From: G963663315 sp965214205
GTDB taxonomy: Bacteria; Pseudomonadota; Gammaproteobacteria; Arenicellales; Poriferihabitantaceae
DNA length: 64,000 nt
Reading direction: 5' to 3'
NCBI GenBank assembly: GCA_965214205.1
Contig: OZ243941.1
Coordinates: 992,001-1,056,000, forward strand
A program made the position numbers and the translations under genes. This document shows positions 24,047-33,735 of the stretch, piece after piece (within the stretch, counting starts at the first letter, position 1; every line of letters begins with the position of its first letter). Below the pieces are notes generated by a model, which worked only from the letters and a program-made list of their open reading frames with translations, was not told where the DNA came from and searched no databases.

Positions 24047-25650
24047 GTACGCATCCGATACTCACGGTCGATGACTTGTCGATAAGTTTCCGCCGTAAAA
24101 CCAGACAACGGGAAGTGGTCTCCCATGTTGTGAAAGGGGTCGGGTTTGACCTGCATGCCGGTGAGACGGTCGCTCTGGTTGGAGAGTCGGGAGCGGGAAA
24201 GTCTCTGGTCGCGTTGTCGGTGATGCAGTTGCTGCCTTATCCGCACGCTTTTCATCCGGGTGGCTCGATTACCGTCCAGGGCGAACAGCTGATCGGAGCC
24301 GATCAGGAGGCGCTGCGTCAGATACGTGGTAATCAGGTTTCTATCATTTTTCAGGAACCCATGACTGCGCTGAATCCGCTCCATACCATCGAAAAACAGA
24401 TTGGTGAGTCACTGGCATTGCATCAGGGTATGCACAAAGAGCAGGCCAGGAAACGGATTGTGGCGCTACTGGATCGGGTTGGCATCCATAATCCTGAGTC
24501 CCGTCTGGCGGACTATCCTCACCAGTTATCCGGTGGTCAGCGTCAGCGGGTGGTGATTGCGATGGCTCTGGCCAATCGTCCCGGCATTCTGCTGGCTGAT
24601 GAACCGACTACTGCGCTGGACGTGACCGTACAGGCCCGGATTCTCGACTTGCTCAAGGAGTTGCAGGATACGGATAATCTGGGCATCCTGTTGATCACCC
24701 ATGACCTTAATATGGTGCGAAAGACTGCTGATCGCGTACTGGTGATGAAGGACGGGAGGTTGGTGGAAACCGGCTCTGCGGTGCAGATATTTACCTCTCC
24801 CGCAAAGGACTATACCCGGTTATTGTTGTCGGCGGAGCCTCCGCACCGGCAAAAGCCGGATGGCGACGCCGACCAGATTCTTTCAGTGGACAATCTCAAG
24901 GTCTGGTTCCCGGTTCAGCGTGGGCTGCTCAAGCGCACCGTGGGCCATGTCAAGGCGGTCAATGACGCGTCCCTGAAGCTGTATCCGGGCCGCACTTTGG
25001 GGCTGGTTGGAGAATCCGGTTCCGGCAAGACCACTCTGGCGTTGGCACTGTTGAAGCTGGTACGGTCCGAAGGCCAGATATGTCTGGACGGAGCGCCGCT
25101 CGGCGAACCGGGCGGCCCGTCGCTGGCGCGGGTGCGAAGAGCCATGCAGATTGTTTTCCAGGACCCTTACGGTTCCCTTTCACCGCGATTGCCGATTGGC
25201 GAGATCGTCAGCGAAGGACTGATGGCGCATGGTCTGGTGGCCGCCCCGGAAGCTCGTGACCACAAGGTCGTGAAAATTCTGGAGGAGGTGGAGATTGACC
25301 CGGATGTCCGCTTCCGTTATCCACATGAATTTTCCGGTGGACAGCGCCAGAGAATCGCGATCGCCCGCGCATTGATTCTCGAACCCAGAATACTGTTTCT
25401 GGATGAACCCACCTCAGCGCTGGATCGAACGGTGCAGGTTCAGGTGCTGGAGCTGCTGACCCGGCTCCAGCGGCAACATCAACTGGCATACATTTTCATC
25501 TCCCACGATTTGAGTGTGGTACGGGCGATAGCGGATGACTTGATGGTGATGCAGTCCGGCAATGTAGTGGAACAGGGCGAGGCAGACTCTATCTTCTCCA
25601 GTCCACAGCATCCTTATACTCAGGAGTTGTTGGCTGCGGCCCTTACATAA
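24043..25650 (+). CDS. yejF: Peptide ABC transporter, double ATPase YejF
   Basis: The 535-residue protein carries two complete ABC ATPase domains. Domain 1 has Walker A GESGAGKS (~51-58), signature LSGGQRQRV and Walker B ILLADEP. Domain 2 has Walker A GESGSGKTT (~325), signature FSGGQRQRI and Walker B ILFLDEP. Fused ATPases are the rule for YejF. It powers YejABE import. The stop overlaps the convergent oxidoreductase gene by eight bases, so no terminator space remains. Confidence 0.95.
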   Translation: MSTHPILTVDDLSISFRRKTRQREVVSHVVKGVGFDLHAGETVALVGESGAGKSLVALSVMQLLPYPHAFHPGGSITVQGEQLIGADQEALRQIRGNQVSIIFQEPMTALNPLHTIEKQIGESLALHQGMHKEQARKRIVALLDRVGIHNPESRLADYPHQLSGGQRQRVVIAMALANRPGILLADEPTTALDVTVQARILDLLKELQDTDNLGILLITHDLNMVRKTADRVLVMKDGRLVETGSAVQIFTSPAKDYTRLLLSAEPPHRQKPDGDADQILSVDNLKVWFPVQRGLLKRTVGHVKAVNDASLKLYPGRTLGLVGESGSGKTTLALALLKLVRSEGQICLDGAPLGEPGGPSLARVRRAMQIVFQDPYGSLSPRLPIGEIVSEGLMAHGLVAAPEARDHKVVKILEEVEIDPDVRFRYPHEFSGGQRQRIAIARALILEPRILFLDEPTSALDRTVQVQVLELLTRLQRQHQLAYIFISHDLSVVRAIADDLMVMQSGNVVEQGEADSIFSSPQHPYTQELLAAALT

Positions 25651-26938
25651 ACCGATCCAGGGAGAAAGCGGACAGGTCAACGCAGGGTTTGATATCCATT
25701 GCCAGTTCGGCGGTTACTTTGCCAGCTCCCGGGCCGATGCCGAAGCCGTGTCCACTGTAGCCAGTGGAGATGATCAGTCCGGGAGTCCTGGCGACAGTCG
25801 AAATGATCGGTAATTCGTCGGGGGTTACGTCAATCATCCCGGCCCAGCGCTGGCGGATACCGATGCCTTTGAGTGGTGGCAGGAGTTCTCCCAGCAAGCG
25901 GTGAGCCTGGTTGAGTAATTTGAGATCGGGCTGCGGGTTGAGTATTCGCTCGGTCTCAAATGGCGTAACCGAATCCAGTGACCATTTCGTCGGCCATTTC
26001 AATTCCTCGAAAAACCGTTTGCCAATTCTTGGCAAAATTTGTTCCTTTGATTGTCGGTAAGCGGGATAGAATTTCATGAAAAACCGTAGGAAATCGGGGG
26101 TTATGTCGCAGTTTGAGTGTCCACCACAGGCGACATTGTAGCCACCATCCAGGCGGCGGCGAAGTCCACAGCCGCTGCTCCAGATGGATTGTGGAGTGAT
26201 AAAGTCGGTCGCTTCGGTCGCCATCACCGAGCCGATAACCTTGAGGTGAGGGAATACGATACCGAGGTTCCTGCAAAAATAGCCTGACCAGGCTCCGCCT
26301 GCACAAATTACTCTGGAAGCGCGAATCAGGCCGTGTTCAGTGACTACGCCGTTGACTTCTCCGGCTTCCATATCAATACCGCGAACGGCACAATGAGTCA
26401 GGATTTGCGCCCCTGCGGAGCGTGCCTTCTCGGCAATGGCGCTGGTTGCCAGATGCGGTTCGGCGCTGGCGTCACTCGGTGTAAACAAGGCGCCACGAGC
26501 CGGGTCGCGGATGTCTGGAATCAGTGATTTCAATTCGCCGGGGGATAGAAAGCGGGTGTCGAGTTGGAACGATTTGGCATGTTCCAGCCAGGCCAGATTG
26601 GACTGATAACGGGCGTCTGAGTCCGACAGGTAGAGTGTGCCACCTTCATGAAAGCCGATTTCCCGGTCGAGTTGTGGAACCAGCTCGCGCCAGCGCTCCA
26701 GGGACTCAATCATCAACGGAATTTCGGACGGGTGTCGTCCCTGCTTGCGGATGAATCCCCAATTCCGGCTGGATTGCTCGCAGGCGATCTCTGCTTTCTC
26801 ACACAGAGCCACTGTGACGTTGTGTTGCGCCAGATACCAGGCGGTACTGACACCGACGATGCCACCACCGATGACGACTACATCAACCGAGTGGGGGATG
26901 GGGCAGGTGGAGGGAGTCAGGTTTCCCATTGCAGCCAT
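25643..26938 (-). CDS. FAD-dependent amine/amino-acid oxidase (DAO family)
   Basis: 431 residues with an N-terminal dinucleotide-binding fold (VVVIGGGIVGVSTAWYLAQ, then ALCEKAEIACEQSSRNWG). The C-terminal DAO signature is ISTGYSGHGFGIGPGAGKV. The family oxidises secondary amines or D-amino acids (sarcosine, glycine-betaine breakdown products, D-amino acids) with FAD. It lies at the end of the operon PCD, nuclease, helicase, oxidase on the minus strand and overlaps the helicase gene by 22 bases. This arrangement does not reveal the substrate. Alternative start at 26929. Confidence 0.9.
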   Translation of the reverse strand: MAAMGNLTPSTCPIPHSVDVVVIGGGIVGVSTAWYLAQHNVTVALCEKAEIACEQSSRNWGFIRKQGRHPSEIPLMIESLERWRELVPQLDREIGFHEGGTLYLSDSDARYQSNLAWLEHAKSFQLDTRFLSPGELKSLIPDIRDPARGALFTPSDASAEPHLATSAIAEKARSAGAQILTHCAVRGIDMEAGEVNGVVTEHGLIRASRVICAGGAWSGYFCRNLGIVFPHLKVIGSVMATEATDFITPQSIWSSGCGLRRRLDGGYNVACGGHSNCDITPDFLRFFMKFYPAYRQSKEQILPRIGKRFFEELKWPTKWSLDSVTPFETERILNPQPDLKLLNQAHRLLGELLPPLKGIGIRQRWAGMIDVTPDELPIISTVARTPGLIISTGYSGHGFGIGPGAGKVTAELAMDIKPCVDLSAFSLDRFM

Positions 26939-29900
26939 TCTTTCAGTAATGGGAAGTAAAGTCCCAGCTTGATGCGGTTGTCCTCCAGATTGTGCATGAT
27001 CTGTGCATATCGCGCCATCTGGCTATGGTATCGTTGCTTTTCCTGTTCCAGGAAATGCCGGCGGTCGCCGCCTTCGTGGCGTCCCGATTTGAAATCAATG
27101 ATCCATCGCGTTCCGTCCTGATCAACGAAGGTGCGATCGATGACAACCCGGGCCAGCGTGTGATCCACCCTGCCGGTCAGCGACCATTCAGTCCTGATGC
27201 GACTGTGGTCGCTGGAGAATATCCATTCGGCCATTGGATCGGATTGGATATTTTCCACAGCGGTTTTCAGGCTATCGCAGGCTGATTCCAGTTTTGCCCC
27301 GTCGAGGCCATGCTCGACGAGAATAACGCGCCCGCTGTCAACAATTTCTCCGGTTTTCCGGGATTTCCACTCTCGCCAGTTGCGGTCATCAATTTGCTGG
27401 AGGATATGATGGATAGCGATGCCGGTAATACGCAGGGTTTCTCCGGCCCATGAGAACTCAATTTCATTGCCGATGGCGATATTATGGGTGGGTTCGGGGG
27501 TATTGAGAGCCAGGTCTTCGGGAAATTCCGGCATGGACCAGGTTTGTGGCAGTCGTTGGAACCGGGTTAATGAGATCGGGAACCGGGTTAATGAGAACGG
27601 GTCTGCATCTGGTCGGAGCGGGTGGGGCGCTTCCTGTGGCTGTCCGGTTTGGCCGGTCTGCTGCGGTTGCGCCGACTCATCCGGGTTGGCGGACATCGCC
27701 TGTTGTATCTCGATCTGGCCCACCTCATCGCTAACGGATGGCCACAGCAGGTGCAGCAGCGAGCTTCGCACGGGCAACCCGTCGGTGATGCAACCATACA
27801 AATGCAGTTCCCGGCGGGCTCGGGTGCAGGCTACATACAGTAACCGGCGGTTATCATTTTCCCGTTGTTTCTCTTCGAGAGTACCGAGGTAGTCATACAG
27901 TGGATCGGCCTCCTGTGCATCCGGCAGTCCGGCCAGCAGAAGTTGGTCGGGATATCGTATGGAACGCACCAGTTCCCTGTCCTGAGAAGGCCCTGTTCTA
28001 TGCAGTTGTGGCAGGATTACCACATCAAACTCCAGGCCTTTGGCTTTGTGCATGGTCATCAGCTGAACATCTTTCCTGACATCGGTTCCGGACCAGAGTT
28101 GTTCTGTGGCTTTAAGCAGGATTTCAGGAGTTATCAATGTGTGTTCGGCTTCCAGCGTATCGAGCAGGTCCAGCCAGACCTCACAATCGGGCACATCGGT
28201 TTCGTCGATACAGGCCGGCCCGCCTAGTCTGAGCCATGCGGCTTCTACATTATGCCGCAATGAAACCCGGCCATGACGGTTGACCATGGGTTGTATCGCG
28301 GCGGTAAACCGCCGAATTCTTCGCTGCCCGCCAGCGCTCATTCGCGCCATTACCGGCTCTGCCAGACAGGTTTGCAGGATGGTGGGTGATTCGGCCATTG
28401 CAATCACCGACAGGTCCTTGAGGTCGAGCCCGCACCAGGGCGAGCGCAGCACAGCCAGCCAGGCAATGCGGTCACCGAGTTGACTCAAGGCGCGAGTCAG
28501 GGCGATCAGGTCGAGGATTGGAGTACGTTCATTCAGGTTCTCCAGATCGACCGCCTGATAACGGATTCCCTTTTGGCGCAGGGCCTGTGCGATGCCGACC
28601 AGATGGTTGCGGGTGCGTCCCAGAATGCCGATGATGTTCCTGTCTTTGTCTGTCTCTGTGTTGCTTTGCAGGATTTCCTTGACCTGCTGGCAGATCATCT
28701 CTGCCTCACGCTGCACGGCGTTTTCGCCCTGGATTTTTTCGCCCTCCCGGTAGGGGTGGATGGTGCATGAACCGCCGGTCTTTTCTGGACAGCCTGAGCG
28801 GGCTTCTGTGTATTGGACACCTCCGAACAGATCATCCGGCTCGCTCGGGAAAACCTTCTGGAAGGTATTATTGAACCAGTCAACCAGCTCCGGGGCAGAA
28901 CGGAAATTACTTTCCAGTGTTAGCGAGTCAGGCCGCACATTGCCGATACCCTCTTTCTGTATTTTCTGGAAATTGGCTACATCCGCCTCCCGGAAACGAT
29001 AGATGGACTGCTGCGGGTCGCCGACAAAAAACACCGTTCTGCCGTCTCCGTCCTGCCAACCCGCAGTCAGTTTTTCGACCAGTTCAATCTGGGTGCGGGA
29101 GGTGTCCTGTACTTCGTCCATCAACAGGTGCGACAACTTATGGTCCATCACCAGCGCCAGATCGGTCGGGTTGTCCTCTGCTCCCAGCGCCTCTTGCGCG
29201 CGATGCGCGATCTCAGTGAAATCAGCCTGGTTGCGATCCTTGAACAACAAGCGCAACTGGGCGGCGGCAACCGGCAGAATCTGGAGCAGGGAGTTCAGCG
29301 TTTGCCAGTGTGAGTCCGTCATTCCGGCAACCGGCAATAGACGGACCTGGTGCAGGGTCGCGGCAATCAGGGAGTCTTCATCTATGTCAGCAATATATCG
29401 CAGAAGGCCCTCGATCCGATGTTTTTCAGGACATTTGGGCGGGAATCCATGTCTTTTATCGACCCGTTTACGTAACTCCCCCTTATCGGTCAACAACAGG
29501 CTGGCGATACCCAGCCATTGTCCAACTGACTCGAACCGTGTGTCCGGGAAAGTCTCGATTCCCAGGCAGGCGTACAACGGATGCTCCGGATCATTTACGA
29601 CCAGTTTGGAGGCGGGGAATTCTGGATTTTCCAGAAGTAGTCGAGGCATATCCTGTTCGGCCAGTTCGGCGGCGGCGAATCGGGCCAGAGCAACCGATTC
29701 ACGCTTGATTTCGTCCGGGATGACGCTCGCGATCTGTTGCAGATGCCGCTCGACGACCTGTTGCCACATTTGTTCCGTCTGTTGCCGTGTGTCCAGCCTC
29801 AGTCCGCTCATCCAGTGAACCCGCCTGGACAGCATGGTTGACAGTAACTGGCGCGCCTGATTGAAGTCGGTGCGCGCCAGTTTTATAAGGTCAGCGCAGT

Positions 29901-30426
29901 AATCGGCCAGAGGGGGGCCTTCCTCGATCAGGTCCAGGGTTTGTTTGGCTGCTTCCAGCCAGGCAAGCTCGGTCTGGTTCTGGTCAAGCAGCTCCGGGGT
30001 CGCGCCGAAGCGAGCCGACCAGGGCATATATCTGACCAGCTCATAGCATAATGCGTCTATGGTCATGACTCTCAATCTGCCGGGATTGCCGGACAGATTC
30101 CAGCCGAGTTCGTGGTCTCGTTGCAGCGCCCGCCACGCCAACTCCACTATATCCGCATCTCCCTTTTTCACCATCTTCCGGGCAAGGTCGGGATTGTTTG
30201 CCGCCGCCAACGCATCGACAATCCGCTCCCGCATTTCCGCAGTGGCTTTCCGTGTGAAGGTGATCGCCAGAATCTGTTCCGGCTGCTCGACCGTCGCCAG
30301 CAGCCTGAGAAACCGGCGAATCAGCAGTCCGGTTTTGCCGGAACCTGCCGGCGCCTGAACGATGAAGGAGCGAGACGGGTGCAGCGCCTGGTCGCGCTGT
30401 TCCTGATCGGGTGGTTGGGCGCTCAT
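26917..30426 (-). CDS. UvrD-type helicase/nuclease (AddA/RecB-like)
   Basis: The 1169-residue superfamily 1 helicase has Walker A APAGSGKTGLL (~27-34), motif Ia TFTRKATAEMRERI and Walker B in LLMDEVQDTS. Motif III is VGDPQQSIYRFREAD and motif VI contains LLYVACTRARRELHLYG. A C-terminal RecB-family nuclease domain has IIDFKSG and a Q-x3-YA motif (QMARYA). It should unwind and resect DNA double-strand breaks with the PD-(D/E)XK protein encoded just upstream. Proteobacterial pairs of this sort substitute for or supplement RecBCD. The linker around residues 950-965 contains a 7-residue tandem repeat. Confidence 0.93.
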   Translation of the reverse strand: MSAQPPDQEQRDQALHPSRSFIVQAPAGSGKTGLLIRRFLRLLATVEQPEQILAITFTRKATAEMRERIVDALAAANNPDLARKMVKKGDADIVELAWRALQRDHELGWNLSGNPGRLRVMTIDALCYELVRYMPWSARFGATPELLDQNQTELAWLEAAKQTLDLIEEGPPLADYCADLIKLARTDFNQARQLLSTMLSRRVHWMSGLRLDTRQQTEQMWQQVVERHLQQIASVIPDEIKRESVALARFAAAELAEQDMPRLLLENPEFPASKLVVNDPEHPLYACLGIETFPDTRFESVGQWLGIASLLLTDKGELRKRVDKRHGFPPKCPEKHRIEGLLRYIADIDEDSLIAATLHQVRLLPVAGMTDSHWQTLNSLLQILPVAAAQLRLLFKDRNQADFTEIAHRAQEALGAEDNPTDLALVMDHKLSHLLMDEVQDTSRTQIELVEKLTAGWQDGDGRTVFFVGDPQQSIYRFREADVANFQKIQKEGIGNVRPDSLTLESNFRSAPELVDWFNNTFQKVFPSEPDDLFGGVQYTEARSGCPEKTGGSCTIHPYREGEKIQGENAVQREAEMICQQVKEILQSNTETDKDRNIIGILGRTRNHLVGIAQALRQKGIRYQAVDLENLNERTPILDLIALTRALSQLGDRIAWLAVLRSPWCGLDLKDLSVIAMAESPTILQTCLAEPVMARMSAGGQRRIRRFTAAIQPMVNRHGRVSLRHNVEAAWLRLGGPACIDETDVPDCEVWLDLLDTLEAEHTLITPEILLKATEQLWSGTDVRKDVQLMTMHKAKGLEFDVVILPQLHRTGPSQDRELVRSIRYPDQLLLAGLPDAQEADPLYDYLGTLEEKQRENDNRRLLYVACTRARRELHLYGCITDGLPVRSSLLHLLWPSVSDEVGQIEIQQAMSANPDESAQPQQTGQTGQPQEAPHPLRPDADPFSLTRFPISLTRFQRLPQTWSMPEFPEDLALNTPEPTHNIAIGNEIEFSWAGETLRITGIAIHHILQQIDDRNWREWKSRKTGEIVDSGRVILVEHGLDGAKLESACDSLKTAVENIQSDPMAEWIFSSDHSRIRTEWSLTGRVDHTLARVVIDRTFVDQDGTRWIIDFKSGRHEGGDRRHFLEQEKQRYHSQMARYAQIMHNLEDNRIKLGLYFPLLKEWLQWET
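27558..27596. repeat. 21-bp in-frame tandem duplication inside the helicase gene
   Basis: GGAACCGGGTTAATGAGA occurs at 27558-27575 and again at 27579-27596, a period of 21 bases. It encodes two copies of a SLTRF-type heptad in the linker before the nuclease domain. It is in frame, so the protein is intact. Confidence 0.8.
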
Positions 30427-33227
30427 GCGGGCGGCTCTGTGTCGTCAGCCGGGGTGTTGGCGAGTTCGTGGCGTCGGCACAGGCTGAGCAGGTTACAGTT
30501 CTTGCATACCGTAATGTCTCTGGGGTTGACCTCGGCGTGGCCTTTGGCAAATGATTGCGCCAGTTTCCCAAGTCCGGTTTCCCAGTGGGCCAGTAACTCG
30601 CGCCAGTCGAGTGATAACGGTCGGTGACCGACTCGGGCTTTTTCCAGTGGTACGACCTTCGGCTTTTTCTCTCTGGTCTCCAGGTGGAAGTCGGGGTTTC
30701 TCGAAATCCCCTGATAACTACAGTCGGCATGACGCACTCGACCATAAGCCATGCACTCAATACTGTCACTGTTTCCACTATCCTGGATCACGGCCAGCGT
30801 GTAAAGTGGAAGCTGGGGGCGCTTGGGGCGTGCGCCGACCCAGGAGGATAAGGTGCCAGTCGTGCCGGTCTTGTAGTCAATCAGGACGTATGAGCCATCC
30901 GCCAGCCGGTCCATCCGATCCACCTTGATCGACAGCTTCAGGCCACCGAGCTCAAGGGAATACTTTTTCTCCGTCTCTATCACCTGAAAATCCTGATGCC
31001 GTCCCATTTCCACCTCCTTGAACCACTGACGGATCAGGCTGGCCAGCCAGTCGGTCTGTATTTCGCTAAAACCCCTGCCCAGCCCGCCTTGACTGAAACC
31101 GGGTTGGCTGCAATCATCAATCGCCTCCATGATCAGTTGGTCAGGCCCGGTTGCCCACATCGTGCGGAGCTCTTTCAGGGTTTTGACCTGTCGCCAGATT
31201 TTCTCCAGAATGCGATGTATCAGGATGCCGCGACCCATCGCGTCCAGTCCCGGCTGACGATACTCGTTTTCCCGCGCGTTCAGTCGGTGAATCGCATAGC
31301 TGCGGAAAGGGCAGGCCGAATGATCTTCAATGACCGCTGTGCCGCCGCGGACATCCGGGGTTGTGACCGGCGCTCCGTTATAGTCCTCGAATACTTCCAG
31401 CATCGGCTTGTGTTGCTGATAGTGTTCAAGCAGAGACGGCGCGAGCGGGGTGGTGGTGGCGGATAGCTCGTCCGGCCACTGTACCAGCGGGCTGGGCGGC
31501 TGCTCGACTCCCTCTTCAAGCCTGATACGGCTGAATACGATCTCCCGACATTGACCGGTCAGTTGCCGTTGCAGCTTACCGGCGTAGTCCTGATTCAGCT
31601 TGAAATCAGCCTTGAAATACCCGGCTTTTGTTTGCATAGACGCTGGAATGAACGGATTTTTATTGAGCCGGGGCGGCCACTCTTTTTCAGTCAGATTGCC
31701 GAGCCAGACGGCATCGAATTGAATCCCGGAAGATTCCAGTATGCCCATGATCTCGATGTTGACTTTTGCCGATTCGGGTTCAAACGGCTGTGTCGTCAAA
31801 CGCTCGGTCAGTATGGATAGCGCTTCGCCCAGCGTTGTGCGCTGTTTGATCAGATCAAGCGTGGCCAGATTCAGGATTTCCTTCCTGAACGCCTGCACGG
31901 TTTGATGTTCAGCGCTGCCCAGGGTTTCATCGCCAGGCCAGCCGAACCCATCCACCCATTGCGTGAAAATTTCTGCCCATTCACTACAGGTTTTTCTCTC
32001 TCCTTGACAGGTAAGCAGGGGTTTGATGCGATTGAAGATTGCCGCGAGTTCAGGGGTCGTTTCGTCAGAATCCGGGTTGGTGGTATCCTGAATGATCCGC
32101 GCCCAGGCATCGCGCATCGTCGTCTCGTGGGCAAACTGCTGCCGGTATCGGTATTCCAGGCGGTGCCGCTGAGCCATGTCCCGCGCCGCGCCGCGAATCC
32201 AGGGGTCGATCAACATACAGGCAATGGTTTCAAACCGGATCGGTTTTTCTGTAAACAGGTTGAGCAGATTGATTGCCGAGCGCACCACCGGATACGTGGC
32301 GAGTTGCCTGCCCAGCGCGATATGGAAGGGACGGTCGTAATACTTGTCCGGGTTGATGAGGTGAGTCGGGCAAAGCGTTCGGGTGAACTCCAGCTCAATA
32401 TCGTGCCGCGACTGAGCCAGCTCAGGCGCCACAATCGCGATGCGCTGTTGCGGGTCGCTAGCCAATCTGCGTTTGGCCCATTGCGCGGCAGCCAGCCATT
32501 GGTCGCGCCCGGTTTCGAACTCCATGAATTCTTGTTGTGCCGCCGGTTGTGCATCCGATTGCAATCGGCTTACCCGGATTCCTGCGTTACGCAGGCGCTC
32601 GATCAGGCGCTCCTGCTCCGGGCTCAGATTGTCGAATCCAGCCCAGACCAGATGCGGCCAGTCGGCCTGCATACCCGGTTTTATCTGTGCAGTGATATGG
32701 GCGGGGATCTGGTACGAATCCAGCCACCGCCGTTTGTGGCAGTGTGATTGATACTCTCTGCCCCATCTGGCAAAACTGAGGTGATCCGTCAGGCAGAAAT
32801 CATCGAAGTCATTGCAGTCAATATGCCACTGCTGGCAGATTCGCCAGGCTTCCATCGCAGAGCGCACCGTGGCGTTGATATTCCACAGTGGTTCGGTATT
32901 GCCGCCATGCGCCCGGATGTCTTGCTGAATGATGTTTTTCCAGAGTTGTCGGCTTTGCGACGGGCTCAGTACTACATCCGGCGCCGTTGTCCGGCTGCCG
33001 GACCTTGCGCGCAAATGCCTCCAGATGCGTTCGATCCAGGACGGGTAGGGAAGAACATCCGGAGTATTCCAGGAAGTCCGTCCGTTCTGTAGTTGGCTCT
33101 GGTTATAAGCCTGGGCGACCTCGCGAGACAGGCGAGGGGTCGAGGTAATCAGGGTTGCGCCCGCCCGCAGTAAATCGAATGTCGATTCAGCCAGGGGGTT
33201 GCCTTTGAGATCAGGGTCGAAAGACAA
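30423..33227 (-). CDS. PD-(D/E)XK nuclease, AddB-like 'probable DNA repair protein'
   Basis: The 934-residue protein has a degenerate helicase-like N-terminal half without a Walker A motif. The C-terminal RecB-type nuclease domain contains VLIDYKTGTTG with the catalytic Asp/Lys, and QLPLYTLAV. An iron-sulfur pattern as in AddB is present: SACPFRSYA upstream and CKNCNLLSLC near the C-terminus give four Cys. It starts four bases before the end of its helicase partner (ATGA overlap). Together they form a two-subunit break-repair enzyme. It follows the pterin dehydratase gene by two bases. Confidence 0.88.
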   Translation of the reverse strand: MSFDPDLKGNPLAESTFDLLRAGATLITSTPRLSREVAQAYNQSQLQNGRTSWNTPDVLPYPSWIERIWRHLRARSGSRTTAPDVVLSPSQSRQLWKNIIQQDIRAHGGNTEPLWNINATVRSAMEAWRICQQWHIDCNDFDDFCLTDHLSFARWGREYQSHCHKRRWLDSYQIPAHITAQIKPGMQADWPHLVWAGFDNLSPEQERLIERLRNAGIRVSRLQSDAQPAAQQEFMEFETGRDQWLAAAQWAKRRLASDPQQRIAIVAPELAQSRHDIELEFTRTLCPTHLINPDKYYDRPFHIALGRQLATYPVVRSAINLLNLFTEKPIRFETIACMLIDPWIRGAARDMAQRHRLEYRYRQQFAHETTMRDAWARIIQDTTNPDSDETTPELAAIFNRIKPLLTCQGERKTCSEWAEIFTQWVDGFGWPGDETLGSAEHQTVQAFRKEILNLATLDLIKQRTTLGEALSILTERLTTQPFEPESAKVNIEIMGILESSGIQFDAVWLGNLTEKEWPPRLNKNPFIPASMQTKAGYFKADFKLNQDYAGKLQRQLTGQCREIVFSRIRLEEGVEQPPSPLVQWPDELSATTTPLAPSLLEHYQQHKPMLEVFEDYNGAPVTTPDVRGGTAVIEDHSACPFRSYAIHRLNARENEYRQPGLDAMGRGILIHRILEKIWRQVKTLKELRTMWATGPDQLIMEAIDDCSQPGFSQGGLGRGFSEIQTDWLASLIRQWFKEVEMGRHQDFQVIETEKKYSLELGGLKLSIKVDRMDRLADGSYVLIDYKTGTTGTLSSWVGARPKRPQLPLYTLAVIQDSGNSDSIECMAYGRVRHADCSYQGISRNPDFHLETREKKPKVVPLEKARVGHRPLSLDWRELLAHWETGLGKLAQSFAKGHAEVNPRDITVCKNCNLLSLCRRHELANTPADDTEPPA

Positions 33228-33229
33228 TA

Positions 33230-33532
33230 TCAGGGCTGGATTTGTTCAATTTTACCGGCCAACTCAAAGTCGAGCCGGGTAATGCCGCCACTGCTATGGG
33301 TGACCAGATGGATGTCTACCCGATTGTAGACGTTAGACCACTCCGGGTGGTGGTTCATTTTTTCCGCCAGTATGCCAGCCTGAGTCATGAACCCCATGGC
33401 CTGAACGAAATTGCCGAATTTGAATTGTTTGAACAGCTTTCCATCCACCGGCTGCCAGGATCGGGCAAGATCGTGGTTGAGTTTTTGCAGACAGACAGAT
33501 AATTCGTCGCCTTCGATAACGGGATGTTTCAT
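33230..33532 (-). CDS. phhB: Pterin-4-alpha-carbinolamine dehydratase
   Basis: The 100-residue protein matches the usual ~100-residue length. The active-site signature is MNHHPEWSNVYNRVDIHLVTHSSGG. The enzyme dehydrates 4a-hydroxytetrahydropterin to recycle the pterin cofactor of aromatic hydroxylases. No phenylalanine hydroxylase gene is in the window. In this genome it is the promoter-proximal gene of the repair operon, with a two-base gap to the AddB-like gene. Confidence 0.95.
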   Translation of the reverse strand: MKHPVIEGDELSVCLQKLNHDLARSWQPVDGKLFKQFKFGNFVQAMGFMTQAGILAEKMNHHPEWSNVYNRVDIHLVTHSSGGITRLDFELAGKIEQIQP

Positions 33533-33640
33533 TGAATGGGTTCCCTGGATGATCAGCCTGCCAAGTTTAAGTCAAACAGACGGTTTTTGCATCTGTCCTG
33601 ATCAGGTTCGATACAGATCGACCCAACCTTGTTACTATCC

Positions 33641-33662
33641 GGACAACCGCGGGGGGTTGTCC
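33641..33662. promoter_or_regulatory. Hairpin in the nitrile hydratase upstream region
   Basis: GGACAACC (33641-33648) and GGTTGTCC (33655-33662) form a perfect 8-base stem around GCGGGG. It lies 74 bases before the alpha-subunit ATG and has no U tract. It may be an operator or a leader structure controlling the nitrile hydratase genes. Confidence 0.35.
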
Positions 33663-33735
33663 CTGCATCCTGATATACGGGGAAATGTCGCATGCTTATG
33701 GTAGAGTAATCGAAAATTCTGTACTGATTGCCTTT

